Shown: positions 1 to 11,225 of the stretch, piece by piece
Layout: every line of letters begins with the position of its first letter
Numbering within the stretch: the stretch's first letter is position 1
The notes under the pieces: model-generated
Databases searched by the model: none
Seen by the model: the letters and a program-made list of their open reading frames with translations, nothing else
Told to the model about the DNA's origin: nothing
Made by a program: the position numbers and the translations under genes
Origin: Paguma larvata
Lineage: Eukaryota > Chordata > Mammalia > Carnivora > Viverridae
DNA length: 64,000 nt
NCBI GenBank assembly: GCA_030068075.1
Contig: CM057836.1
Location: 66,873,788-66,937,787, forward strand
Direction: 5' to 3'

Positions 1-447
1 AATATTCAAAAAGGAGCAAAACGTCAAAAACTCAGCTTAGCAAGAAAACTACCAGACTGATGTAAGAAAATGTCTATACTATGGAACATAATAAAAAGGA
101 ATTTTACCCTAGAGTTGATTAATACTGATTGAAAATTGATTGGAAATACGGATCAATTGCTTTGAATATTGTGCATTTTCACATGTTAGTTATGATTTTG
201 GAGTAGAAAATCTACAAATAAGCATGTATATTTGTAGGTACAACAACAACAAAACATTCACTAAAGAGGTACAAAACAACAAAAACAGAAACAAGAACCA
301 CATTATAAAATTTAAATCTTAAAGATATTTTTCTTCAATTGAAAATCCACAGTAAATAATGAAACACTTTATCTACGTAAATATCTGTTATTTATCAGAT
401 TTCAGAAGACAGTTTACTTGTGCAGTCTTTGAGTAGAATTTAACTTT
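1..447. other. AT-rich unassigned sequence
   Basis: No repeat family, exon or RNA gene was recognised here. The sequence is AT-rich with short A-runs and CAA repeats near 241-260. Open frames are short and have no motif. Confidence 0.5.
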
Positions 448-618
448 AAAATAGCATCTGGGGTGCCTGGATAGCTCGGTTGGTTAAGTGTCTGACTTTG
501 GCTCTGGTCATAATCTCATGGTTTGTGGGTTCAAGTCCCATGTCAGGCTCTATGCTGATAACTCATAGCCTGGAGCCTGCTTCAGATTCTGTGTCTCCCT
601 TTCTCTCTGCCCCTCCCC

Positions 619-665
<47 letters not shown>

Positions 666-706
666 AAAAATAAATAAACATTAAAAAATAAAGTAAAATA
701 GCATCT
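448..706 (+). mobile_element. CAN-SINE (tRNA-derived, felid type) with perfect TSD
   Basis: A full-length carnivore tRNA-derived SINE lies at 460-694. The order is a tRNA-like head starting GGGTGCCTGGATAGCTCGGTTGG, the block TCTGGTCATAATCTCATGG, a B-box-like GGGTTCAAGTCCC, a long CT microsatellite (about 627-665), then CAAAAATAAATAAACATTAAAAA. It is flanked by a perfect 12-bp duplication, aaaatagcatct, at 448-459 and 695-706. SINEs of this class have internal Pol III A and B boxes and are mobilised by L1 proteins. The perfect TSD fixes both ends of this insertion. Confidence 0.95.
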
Positions 707-1555
707 AATTAAGTAACATGTTTTTATTTACATTAATTCCATTTACATTTCGGGTGAATTCTTAATTATTTCATGGCAGTGCTAAATAGGGGTAATGTGA
801 TTTAAAAGATTTTATTTTCCAACAGTTTCACTATATGTAACTGAGGAAAGAAAAATGTGTGATCTTAGAAATGATAGGCTGTTTACATGTCTTTATATGT
901 GGGCAGTGTTTCTACACATTTCGTTATAGTCTAAAAATATAACACTTGAAAATACAGTTCTTTTTATGCTTATAAATTAACTTTGTACTTTTCTTCAGAA
1001 TGAAATAAGACTATGACTTTTTGAAATCCAACTGAACTGTGATCCAGTGGGACAAGGTAAATATTTATGGAATCAAACTATAATTGAGACATCACTCTGA
1101 ATTAATCTAAAAGTAGTATATAATCAAATACCATATTCAATCCAGAGGAAATATGATCTCATTGTGCATAATACATTCTTAGTACTATAACAGTTAAAAT
1201 GATAATGTTTTTTGGTATTTATTTATTTACCTACCTTTCTATAATCTATATACTTATTTATGTTTTACTTTTCATAATAGATACACTTTATGAAAACAGG
1301 AGAAGCACTGAATAAAGTATGTCAACACAGTGAATATCCTATTGCTGAACATGACAATGAGGTGTATGTAAAATTTGCAGTAACACTGGCATAGTGATAT
1401 CGTGAATATGCATTGTTTTGACTCAACTCTTATGGATTTATTAAGATGTTCTTATGTAATCAATGTATTCTGCTCGTAACTTTTTTTAGCAAACTTTTTG
1501 TCTAAACAAGTAATTTTAATATAACAACAACTTACTATTCAACAGGTTTAGGCAG
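707..1555. other. AT-rich unassigned sequence
   Basis: No recognisable repeat, gene or regulatory signal. The interval is AT-rich and its open frames are short. Part of it could be an unrecognised extension of the old L1 that is detectable from about 1.55 kb. Confidence 0.4.
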
Positions 1556-4500
1556 AATGTAACAACAAAGTTTAGAATGAGTATGGGAAGATCACACTGG
1601 ATTCACTTAATGAGTAAGAAAGTAGAAAAAGAGCAATAGAAAATTAAAAGACACAGGACACATAAAATCCAAAACCAAAATGGTAGATGAAATCAACCAT
1701 ATCAATGATAAAAATAATGTGAGTGGGTTATATAACATAATCAACAGGCAGAGGTTATAAGACTGAATTGAAAAATAAACAACAACAACAAAACTAGATC
1801 TAACTGTGTACCTGTATTCCCTTTATAGATGATTCACTTTAGATTCAAACATACAGAGAAGTTGAAAGTAAAAGGATGGAAAAAATAGATACCTGCAAAC
1901 AGCTAGTCAGACTATACTAAAATGGCTAAACCAATATCAGACAAAATGGTATTTAAGTTGAAAAAAATATTACACTAGGGGTGCCTGTGTGGCTCAGTTA
2001 GTTAAGTGTCCGATTTCAGCTCAGGTCATGATCTCATGGCTTGTGAGTTTGAGCCTTGAGCCAGGTTCTGTGCTGACAGCTCAGAGCTGGGAGCCTGCTT
2101 TGGATTCTGTGTGTCTCTCTCTCTGCCCATTCCCTACTCATGCTCTCTCTCTCTCTCTCTCTCTCTCAAAAATAAATAAAAAATATATTACTCTAAGTAA
2201 AACGGGACATTTTGTAATGATAAAATAGTCAATAAATTAGGAAGAGAAAGTAATTATAAACACACGTACCTAAAAAGAAGAACTCCATAATACATAGAAC
2301 AAGAGTTGACATAATTGAAGGGAGAAAGATAATTTAATAATAATTGTTGAGATTCCAATATTACACTTTTAAGCAAGAATAGAGCCATTAGATTGAAGAT
2401 CAAGAAGGAAATAGAAACCTTCAACAGTAGTATAAACCATTTAGACCTGGAAGACAATTATAGAACATTCCACACAATAAGAGAATGTATATTTTCTTCT
2501 CATGTGGAAGAAAATGGAACATTCTCTAAGATAGACCGTAAGTTAGACAATAAAACAAACCTCAAAAAATATAAAAGTATTCAAATTATACAAAGTATGA
2601 TCTGTAGCTAAATACTACTAAACTTAGAGTAAAAGTTCAGTAATATTGCAGGATACAAGGCCAAAGTAAAAAATAAATTGTATTTTTATAGCCTAGCAAT
2701 AAACTGTAAATTACCAAAGTAAAAAATCAATTGTACTTTAAAGCTAGCAATAAACTATAAATTAAATAAATACAATTCCAATTTGAAACAAAGGAAACTA
2801 AAATAATTTCCATAAATTAAATAAACACAATTTCATTCAAGGAAACATAAAATAGAATAAAATGGCTAAGAAAAATGTTAACTAAAAAGTACAAAACTTT
2901 TACCCTGAAAACTAAATAATATTGTTGAAAAATTTAAAAAGACCTAAATAAATGGAAAGATATCCCAATGATATTCTCAAAGATATTGATGAGGAAACTT
3001 AATATTGTTAAAATTGTATTCCTCAAAAAAATCTACAGAGTCAATTCAAGCCCTATCAAAATCTCACCTAATTTCTTAAAGAAATTGACAAATTGATCTA
3101 AAATTCATATGTAAGTTTAAAGGGCAAATAATAGTCAAAATAATATTTAAAAAGAAGAACAAAGATAACTCAGAGATATTGATTTTAAAACTTGCTGCAA
3201 ATGTATAATTATCAAGATAGTGTAATTCTAGCATAAGGATAAAAATATAAATTAATGACACAGAATTTGGAATCCAAACATTAACTCACATATTTAGTGG
3301 TTAATTGACAAGAGTGTCAAGGCAATTCAATAGGAAAAAATATTTTCAACAAATGGTGCAGGGACGTATGTTTACCTACATGCAAAAGAATAAATTTGTG
3401 CCCATAATTTGCTTATAATGACAAATTATTGGCAATGGTTTACAGACATAATGCAAAAGCCAAATATATAACTTTTAAAGAAAGATATGGACAAATCTTC
3501 ATGAACTTTGGTAAGAAAATTTCTTTGGTATTGGAAGTAACCAAAAGCAAAGCAACAAAAGAAAAAATATGTAAATTTGCACTTCAAAGAATACCATCAA
3601 GAAAATTAAAGGGTAACCCACAGAACACAAGAAAATATTTGCAAATAATATACCTGATAAAAGACCAGTGTCAGAATACATAAAAATCTCTTACAACTCA
3701 ACAAAAAAAGACATATAAGCCATCTACAAAATGGTTATAAGACATAAAGAGACATTTCTCTGAGGAAGTTAACAAATGTCCAGTAAGCACATGAAAAGAT
3801 ACTCAAAATCACTAGTCATTAGAAAAATGAAAGTCACAACCACAATGAGATGCCACTTCACACACACTAATACATCCATAACTATAAACACATTTAATAG
3901 CAAGTGTTAATGAGGATGAGGAGAAATTTCAACCTTATACTTCACTGGCAGGACTGTAAAATGGTGCAGCCTGGCATGCCCTCAACTGGTTAATTATAGA
4001 CCCCAGTTCCAATTCTAGGTATATATCCAAGAGAAATAAAAACATATGTCTACACAAACACTTGTATATGAATATCAGAGAAACAGTATCATAATAGCAA
4101 AAGAACTTAAATGATCCTAACGTTCATTAACACATGAATAGATGAATAAAATATGGCATACAATTAAAATGAAATATTATTCAGCAAAATAAAAGGAATT
4201 AAGTTCTGATACCTGCTACAACATGGATGAAGCTTGAAAAAGTCTGGCGAAGGTGAAGACTCTAGACTCAAAAGGCCACATATTGTATAATTTCATTTAT
4301 ACAGAATGCCCAGAAGATATAAATATATACAGACAGAGAGTAGATTTGTGGTTGCCTAGGCCTGAAAAGGTAGGGGCGAGGGTGGGTTGGAGCAAATGGG
4401 AAGTCACTGCTATTGAATATAGGGTTTCTTTTAAGAATGAAAATAAATGTTTTACAATTACCTGTAGTCATGGCTGTACAACTCTGCAAATACACTAAAA

Positions 4501-4585
4501 TACACTGATTTGTACATTTTAAATGAATGAATTGTATATTGGGAATTTTATTTCAATGAAGCTGTTACAAAACAAAATAAAAGAT
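1556..4585 (+). mobile_element. Old degraded L1 (L1M-type), ORF1-ORF2 spacer to 3' end
   Basis: This is a plus-strand fossil LINE-1. From about 1640 it matches the L1M spacer and ORF2 start (ACATAAAATCCAAAACCAAAATGGTAGATGAAATCAACC-like, cited from memory of consensus). ORF2 endonuclease-region sequence follows, with peptide remnants such as DNYRTFHTIRE and FSKIDRKLDNKT near 2450-2560. At about 2620 it jumps to a reverse-transcriptase C-terminal part (GTTGCAGGATACAA-like), so an internal deletion is inferred. The distal ORF2 (CACAATGAGATGCCACTTC near 3840) and a 3' end near 4550-4585 (TTTCAATGAAGCTGTTACAAAA) complete it. Many stops and indels make it inactive. A SINE is inserted at 1978. Confidence 0.8.
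1967..2195 (+). mobile_element. CAN-SINE nested in old L1
   Basis: The SINE body is 1978-2184, with head GGGTGCCTGTGTGGCTCAG, the block AGCTCAGGTCATGATCTCATGG, a CT run (about 2143-2167) and a CAAAAATAAATAAA tail. The flanks carry near-identical 11-mers, atattacacta (1967-1977) and atattactcta (2185-2195), differing at one base. L1 sequence continues on both sides, so the SINE landed in an already resident L1 and is younger than it. Confidence 0.93.
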
Positions 4586-6730
4586 CACAACAATCAAATG
4601 AAATTCCTTTGAATCTACTGTACCTAAACTTTCTAGTTCTATCTCCCAGGTTTCTTAGTCATAAAATTCATTCTTGACAAACTTGGTGTTTCTGACTGTT
4701 ACTTTAAGGCTGGAACACCTCTGCCCTTATTTCCAGAGTCAGGTCCTATAAAGACTTGTAGCCTTTCCTGGTCTTCACATCCATTTAAGAGCTCCCACAT
4801 ACCTCTACCCCTTCTATTAAATAATAGTGCTATTTATATTCTATACATATATGATAACTTGGAATTTCTGCAAATTCTAAAGTTCAGGATTTGAGTGTTT
4901 TCCATTTATTTATTCCCCTTATTGTTAGTATAGCACCAGGCATCTTGTAACATTTCAACAAACGTATGATGAGAGAATAAACTAATATTTAGATTGACAG
5001 ATCCAATGACTCTAAACAATGGAGGTAGCACAGGGCCTCCTATCATGCACACAATTCTAAAATGATCTGCCAAGCTGACATTCATCCTCACAAACAGGAT
5101 CTAATTTATTCAGTGAGCCAGAAACCTAGGTAGAGCTCCCCCACCAAGCAGAACCTGGACCCCCATATCATCCATTGAATAGACTAGTCCACAGCCACTT
5201 GCCTTAGATGGAAGCACACATCCCACTGAATAGTTTCTGATATAGTGCTACAGTGGACTGCAGTTACATGTCATCTAAGAGGTCATAGACCTTATTGATT
5301 AGATTCATCTTTATATCATTCAGTGACTGGAACTGTGTTTTGTACATAGCAGCCCATTAGCAATTACTTCTTGAATGACTATATAAAGTATACAAGCCAA
5401 CATGGGAACAACGTATTTCCTTCTACCCACGGCTTCTTTTATTAGCAACAGTGCTTAGCAAAGATTGTTTATTACAATAGTTCATGCGATATGGTGTATC
5501 CTTTTTTGTGGGCCTATCTTGATTAACCCTATCAACGTGAGTATACGTGAGGTACTTATATAGGTAATTTAATGTTTTATTTTATTTTGAGATGAGAGAA
5601 GTTTTCTGATTTATCCTGACTTAAATTAATAAAGAATATCTTTTAATCAGGAAATACACACAATATCCAGCTTTTTATTTTATTTTTTGGGAGAAGTGAG
5701 TTATATATATATGTTTTGTTTTATTTTTAAAAAACATAGTTCTGTTATTTTCTACTTGTTTTTCACTTAACACTTAGTTCTCACTAATTTCTTAATATTT
5801 TTCTGGGTAAGGTTCAAGGAGATATATGTAAACATCAATTAAAAGAGATATTTGTTTATGGTCAGGTTTTATAGAAACGATCTGATTATTTTTTCATTCT
5901 CTTGAGATAATAAACTTTCTTTTTAAATAATAAAAATAACAAACTAAATAACTTCTTTTCTTATTTAGAGTACTAAAATGGTATTCATCCTTTGTTCTCT
6001 AAAAAGAGATATTGCAAGGTAACCATCATACAATAATTTAAAACTTACAAACTAATGCAAGCTATAAAAACTAAAGTCTTTCATATTCTTGTATTCTTTC
6101 CCTTGATGATGTTGAAATAATGCAATTTTTCTAAGGAAAGTGGGATGATCTAAGACTTGGTGTTGATATTTTCCAAGAGAGAGTCTACCCATCCAGGTGT
6201 TCATAGCTGAGGAAATTGCTTTCTAATCTGCAGATGACAAGAAATGCCCCTTCTTTCCCTATACAGGATGGTTCATGGTTCCCTTGACATATTACACTCA
6301 ATTTTGTCCTGTGATTTTTGAGAAAATGAGCACAATATTCTTTGAAATGTAGTAAGTCTTTGTATATGGCCATCATAAACGAAAAAGCTAAAATAAATTT
6401 TAGGTTGATCTGTAATTTCTATTTCTATGACTATGTATCTGTTAAGTACCAAACACTATGCTCGCTACTAAATATCAATATTCTATATGAAGATGATGGA
6501 TATTTAATAAACATACAAAAGATGAACAAATGGGTGGATAAATAGGTAATAGATTTAAAATTTTTCACTTTTTAACTAATCAGCACTAGAAAACTTAAAG
6601 TAATTCTACTTCTTTAGTTCATCTTCTCATTAAAAATAGCCCTCCAGTAGGATCCTAAACTTGCTATCTTTCACTTTGGAAAGACTAAAAACAATAAAAG
6701 GTAATGTACCTTCTTAAATCACTTAGAAAC

Positions 6731-6734
<4 letters not shown>
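4586..6734. other. Largely unique AT-rich sequence with faint L2/MIR-like patches
   Basis: No gene was recognised. Two short patches recall the 3' ends of ancient L2/MIR elements ('...AGCACC(T)GGCA...CAATAAATATTTGTTGAATGA' pattern): 4899-4990 (TAGTATAGCACCAGGCATC) and 5290-5390 (TTTTGTACATAGCAGC...TTCTTGAATGACT). Both are too diverged to call firmly. The rest is unassigned. Confidence 0.35.

Positions 6735-6772
<38 letters not shown>
6735..6772. repeat. (TA)19 microsatellite
   Basis: An uninterrupted run of about 19 TA dinucleotides. A second, shorter (TA)n follows at about 6801-6813 in the same AT-rich neighbourhood. It is probably length-polymorphic and prone to cruciform extrusion. Confidence 0.97.
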
Positions 6773-6777
<5 letters not shown>

Positions 6778-7652
6778 ATTAATATATAAATAAATAATTT
6801 ATATATATATATAAAATTAACTTTTACTTGGGGTAAAATATATAGTTTTGATGTTTTTAGAAAAGAAGGCGAAAGATAAAGTAGGCACTGATCATGTTCT
6901 TTAGCACTAATACTCTCAATAATCTCAAAGCAATTTAGATAGCATCACAGAGTTTGCAATTTTCTTCCAGAAATAAGAAAGTTTTGCCCACCTCCCACTC
7001 CCCCACCCCTCACTATAGAACCTTATTTAGGTCTTTTTTTTCTTCAAGCAACAGCAAGACTCTTTATCTCCAGGTACTTACTGCTTTCTATCTTGCCTGC
7101 AGATGGGGACAGTGAAGCCGATATGAATCTCTGACACACTTAGGCCTCCATCACCTCAAATTCAGGACATCCAAAGATCTAATCTGAATTCCCATCAATG
7201 AGAAAACCAACTGTTTGTTAAGCAAGTCACACATTTCAAACAATACGTGCTCACCAACTTTCTGTTTACAGTATCACCTGTTCTATTTTCTATCTCAATT
7301 TCATACTTTTTTTGGGTAAAACCACCAGGGAAATATATTTCAATGACAATATATGATAATGCTGCTCTCTGCAGTCCATCTCATTACAGAAGCCTTGTCT
7401 TTCTAAAATAGAAAATGGATTTATGTCTCTTGTATTATTTCTGCCACACACTGATCAGTGAAACAGCATTTGGGTGGCTTGAAGTAAATTTAATTTTCTT
7501 TGGCTGTTTCATGAAGTGTGAGTCAAGTCACTCTCACGCAAATGATGCCACTTAGAAAGTGTGGGGTTTTTTGGGGGATGTGATAGAAGTTTCCCAGGAC
7601 TTTTTTTTAAAAAAACAATGGAGAGTTATCGCATGACATTTTCAAAGATCTT
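6773..7652. other. Unassigned sequence
   Basis: No repeat family or gene was recognised. It includes a C-rich patch near 6990-7011 (CACCTCCCACTCCCCCACCCC) but no CpG island or splice-bounded open frame. Confidence 0.45.
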
Positions 7653-7895
7653 AAAAGTCATTTCAGGGGCAGCTGGGTGGCTCAGTCAGTTGAGCGTCTG
7701 ACTTCAGCTCAGGTCATGATCTCACGGTTCTTCGTGAGTTCGAGCCTCGCGTCGGGCTCTGTGCTGAGAGCTCAGAGCCTGGAGCCTGTCTCGGATTCTG
7801 TGTCTCCCTCTCTCTCTGTGCCTCCCTAGCTCACTCTCTCTCTGTCTCTCTCGAAAATAAATAAACATTAAAAAAATTTAAAAAAAGCCATTTCA
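7653..7895 (+). mobile_element. CAN-SINE, young CpG-retaining copy
   Basis: The SINE body is 7666-7882, flanked by a 13-bp TSD with one mismatch (aaaagtcatttca 7653-7665; aaaagccatttca 7883-7895). An A-box-like TGGCTCAGTCAGTTG lies at 7678-7692 and a B-box-like GAGTTCGAGCC at 7736-7746, as expected for an internal Pol III promoter. This copy keeps about nine CpG dinucleotides, including the cluster around 7740-7755, whereas most other copies here have lost them. That points to a fairly recent insertion. Confidence 0.95.
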
Positions 7896-7999
7896 CTGTG
7901 TGACTCCCATTTGAGGAGTTTAAAGATATCAAGAAGTGTTCTAGTATATTTTCCTGTCAAGACTGTATTTAAACCAACATAGGACACAGTCATTTCTAT
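7896..7999. other. Unassigned spacer
   Basis: A short single-copy-looking stretch between the CpG-rich SINE and the candidate LTR. Nothing was recognised in it. Confidence 0.4.
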
Positions 8000-8580
8000 T
8001 GTCAAAGAAAAAAAAACTGCCCGGGTTGGATAAATAGGCAAGGAAGACTTTATTCAAGCTATTAAAATAGGTGTTAAGACCATTGCAAAAAGGCAGAGAG
8101 ACTGAATTCAAAAGCCCTGAGACAAAAAGTAGAAAAACTTTAAACCCTGAGAATATCTAATGGAAAAGTACTGGAGGACATTAGGTGGAGAGGTTGGTCA
8201 ATGTGTTTGGGTCATCTATGTTTGCTCTCTGGCACTTATCTAAGTTAGGCTCCTACCCTCCCACAGAGACTAAGAGACAGGGTGTTTTCTTGATGATTAC
8301 ATTTCAGAGGGTTAAGCCCCCAGGTCCATGAGAAAGGCAATCCTCTCTTACTAAAACAGGCAAGATCTTGGAGGGAAAATCTACACTTCAAAGGAGCAGA
8401 GAAAGAATTTACAATGCCAAGTTTTCTAAAGTAAATGCTCTAGGACAAATGAGGTCAGGGGTCTATAGTCAAGAAGAAAACTGTTTAAAGTCAAGTTAAG
8501 GGAGCTTTATGGCAGTCATGGTCATTATCCTTTATGAAATACGATGTAGTTCTTTGTATAGTGACTTTACCCATCACTTC
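8000..8580 (-). mobile_element. Candidate old LTR, minus strand (family not named)
   Basis: Read on the minus strand, the block has a polyadenylation hexamer AATAAA (complement of 8049-8054) followed by a short U5-like end (GTCTTCCTTGCCTATTTATCC). It is more GC-balanced than its surroundings. Dense consensus-like text (for example AGGGTTAAGCCCCCAGGTCC near 8310-8330) resembles an ancient mammalian LTR from memory, but I cannot assign a family. No clean TSD was found, so the boundaries are approximate. It could be another repeat class. Confidence 0.4.
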
Positions 8581-8940
8581 TAAGACCAGAATTTTTTTTT
8601 CTTCCTCTTTGTATTGATTTTTTCCACAAAAGTTTGGAAAGATGGAGCAGACTTTTGGGGTACAATAAGTGCAGCAGACAGTTAATGTGTACAATTGAAC
8701 AAATCTTCACATTTCCAACAGATTCTTAGTGTCTAAAAATGCTAAGTCTTAAATCTTGCTGGGAATGCCTTTTGAGAATACAATTTAGAGAGGACATTTT
8801 TTGTGGACCTAGAAAGGTAAATAAAATACATATATTTAAATTCAGTATTGTTCAGTATTTATTTACTCAACCCTTCGATAGTAACAATATGTCAAATACA
8901 ATTAAAAAAATTATTCCCCAAGAATTTACATCCTTCAATT
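8581..8940. other. Unassigned sequence
   Basis: No repeat, gene or RNA was recognised between the candidate LTR and the inverted SINE pair. Confidence 0.45.
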
Positions 8941-9020
8941 AAAAAAATATTTTTTTAATTTTTGTTAATGCTTACTTATTTTTTGATGGAGAGAGAGAGA
9001 TAGAGTGTGAGCAGGAGAAG

Positions 9021-9068
<48 letters not shown>

Positions 9069-9208
9069 ATCCAAAGCAGGCTCCAGGCTGCTAGCATAGA
9101 GCCCAATGCAGGGCTCAAACTTACCGACTGCAAGATCATGCATGACTTGCAAAAAAGTTGGAAACTTAGCCAACTGAGCCACTCAGGTATCCCTAAAAAA
9201 AGTATTTA
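8941..9208 (-). mobile_element. CAN-SINE, minus strand, with (GA)n tract
   Basis: Antisense SINE with body about 8953-9194. The A/T-rich tail complement is at the left, a long (GA)n at 9025-9064 corresponds to the CT domain, then come CAGGCTCCAGGCTGC and the head complement CCAACTGAGCCACTCAGGTATCC at the right. The flanks share an imperfect A-rich duplication (aaaaaaatattt at 8941; aaaaaaagtattt at about 9195). It faces the next SINE head to head with an 18-bp gap. Confidence 0.92.
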
Positions 9209-9212
9209 GATT

Positions 9213-9380
9213 AGGCACCTGGGTGGCTCAGTCAGTTAAGTGTCTGACTTTGGCTTAGGTCATGATCTCACGGTTCCTGATTTCGAGCCCCACCTTGGGC
9301 TCTGCGCTGACAGTGTGGAGCCTGCTTCAGATTTTCTATCTCCCTCTCTCTGACTCTCTCAGAAATAAACAAACAAACGT
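9213..9380 (+). mobile_element. CAN-SINE, short 3' domain
   Basis: Plus-strand SINE with head AGGCACCTGGGTGGCTCAGT, the block TTAGGTCATGATCTCACGG, a B-box-like TTTCGAGCCCC, a reduced CT domain and an AGAAATAAACAAACAAACG tail. It has internal deletions relative to neighbouring copies. With the preceding minus-strand SINE it forms a large inverted repeat. Confidence 0.9.
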
Positions 9381-9914
9381 TTTCTGAACAGGTTGAGATT
9401 ATATAATATGGCATGAAATGTACCCAAAGTAGCCCTAGTGTGTTCTACTACCTCCTTTTTTTCATTATTCTCTGAGGAAGAAATAAATCACATATATGAT
9501 TTTTTAAAACATGTGTACTATTACAGACTTTATCTCTAATAAAATATATGCATTGCTACATACTACATATCTGATTTATGTTAAATATTTTGGGAACTAG
9601 AAATCATTTATTGACTCTATATAAGAAACCGGATATAAAATAACATTTATGGCTATATAAGGTACTCTATATCAAATATTTCAAAGTTTCACTTATCTTA
9701 TTTCAACCCTTTTAAAAATGCCATATGGTAGATCTATTTTTCTTTTTTTTAAGGTATAAAAAATCTAACTGTAAAATCTATTTGGTTAATTTAACCGATT
9801 CTTTTATGCTCTCCAATCTGATTACAATATAAAAACTAATCCAAACTATTTAACCGTTTTTGATTTTGAGAAATGAAGACATTTGGCTAGGCTAACACCA
9901 AGGATACTTAAAGA
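9381..9914. other. Unassigned AT-rich sequence
   Basis: No repeat or gene was recognised. Confidence 0.45.
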
Positions 9915-10085
9915 ATGTATGTGAAAGAGGGACTGGGTGGAGTGATGGGCATTAAGGAGGGTACTTGTTGGGATGAGCATTGGGTGTTATAAGTAAGTGA
10001 TGTATCACTAAATTCTCTTCCAGAAACCATTATTACACTATATGTTAACTAACTTGGATTTAAATAAAATTAATAAAAATAATAC
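9915..10085 (+). mobile_element. Carnivore L1 3' tail
   Basis: A 5'-truncated L1 consisting only of the 3' UTR end: GATGGGCATTAAGGAGGG, then GAGCATTGGGTGTTATAAG, GTGATGTATCACTAAATTC, CACTATATGTTAACTAACTT and an A-rich end (AATAAAATTAATAAAAATAA). The same sequence ends the younger L1s elsewhere in this window. No clear TSD was identified. Confidence 0.85.
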
Positions 10086-10099
10086 ATGTTGAGTGTATA

Positions 10100-10510
10100 T
10101 CATATATTATTACTCCCCACTTGTTTTGTATATGTTAGAGGCATATACAATCCTATCTTTTGCCTTGTGACTTGCCATTTGTTTGTTGGAGGAGTCTGTA
10201 TCTCGATGACATTGTTAGGCTTGTCCAAGTGACTGATTTTAGACAATGAAATGTGAATAGGTATGACATGTGCCCCATCTGAGCAGGGGCTTTTAAAATC
10301 ACTATGTTTTCTACCAGGCCACTCACTCATTTCTCTTTGCTATAAGAATATTATGCTAGAGAATTCTCCTCAAAACCAGAATTAAAAGACATATAGGGCA
10401 GTGCTATAGCAACTGAATCACAGTCCTTACCATTTGATAAGAATATAAATAAATGCTTGACATTGGGGATTCTTTGTCATAGCAACAAAACTAACAAATA
10501 CAGTATATAC
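10100..10510 (+). repeat. Old interspersed repeat, family not named (copy 1)
   Basis: Diverged copy of a widespread mammalian repeat recalled by the phrases 'CCTTGTGACTTGCCATTTGTTTG', 'CAATGAAATGTGAATAGGTATGACATGTGCC', 'GAGCAGGGGCTTTTAAAATCACT' and a distal 'TCATAGCAACAAAACTAACAAATACA'. A second copy in the opposite orientation lies at about 60040-60430. The structure looks LTR-like (possibly MaLR-related), but I cannot name the family from memory. Confidence 0.45.
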
Positions 10511-10599
10511 CTTTGGTTAAATAAGTGTAGTATACTATTGATTTATCTGTCCAAAATAGCAAAAAACCAAAGGTTGTAATAAATCCTATGGAGTCATGA

Positions 10600-11225
10600 A
10601 AATTCTTAGTGTCACCAGCTAGATTTTAGGACCTGACCTTTACTGCTCGCCTGCTTGTATCTACTGACATTTGTCGCACATTTTCCTTATGCTTTTCTTT
10701 CCAGCTTATCTCTTAACTCAGGCAAAAGACCCTATGAGCATAACACTCCATAATGGAAATCAAAAGTATCCTTCAAGCAATAACAACTGCCTGGAGGAAG
10801 AGTTCCGTGGCCCAGACCACCCAGATCAGTATGAGCTAACCCCCCAACTTGCATCTGTGCAGATGGATCATGGGTGACTTCTGAAATGACCGACAATTAA
10901 CTACCTCATTATGATACTAACATTTCCACCCAAAGAGGAACACAAGCCTTATTTACCTAACATACGAGTATGTATAGGCATGTTTCCTTAAAGCCCATGC
11001 GCAAGCTTATGCCCACCTCCACATGCGATGACAAGGCTTCCTCATCTAAATATTCATCCTAACCCTCAATTAAAAACCCATTCACTCTTGTTCTGGAAGT
11101 CATGGCTTTGGAAGTTATTCTCCATGATCTCCTATTTGCTGCAAATAAAGTTTCCTTTGTGTGACAACTCACCTTGTAGGGTTTCTATCTGTGACTCACC
11201 CAAGAGCTAACTCCCATTGGTTCAG
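10600..11225 (+). mobile_element. Candidate solo LTR, plus strand
   Basis: The right half looks like a retroviral LTR R/U5 region: GGCTTTGGAAGTTATTCTCC, a polyadenylation hexamer AATAAA at 11144-11149, GTTTCCTTTGTGTGACAACTC, and an end near 11222 in CA. The upstream part, with alternating short direct phrases (CATGCGCAAGCTTATGCCCACC), would be U3. The left boundary is uncertain and no TSD was found. No gag, pol or env sequence is adjacent, so a solo LTR is inferred. Confidence 0.5.

Noticed and set aside
460..694. tRNA gene-like head of the SINEs (A and B box words)
   Set aside because: The tRNA resemblance is the promoter-bearing head of CAN-SINEs. No complete cloverleaf with CCA-ready acceptor stem was seen, and each lies in a retroposon with tail and TSD.
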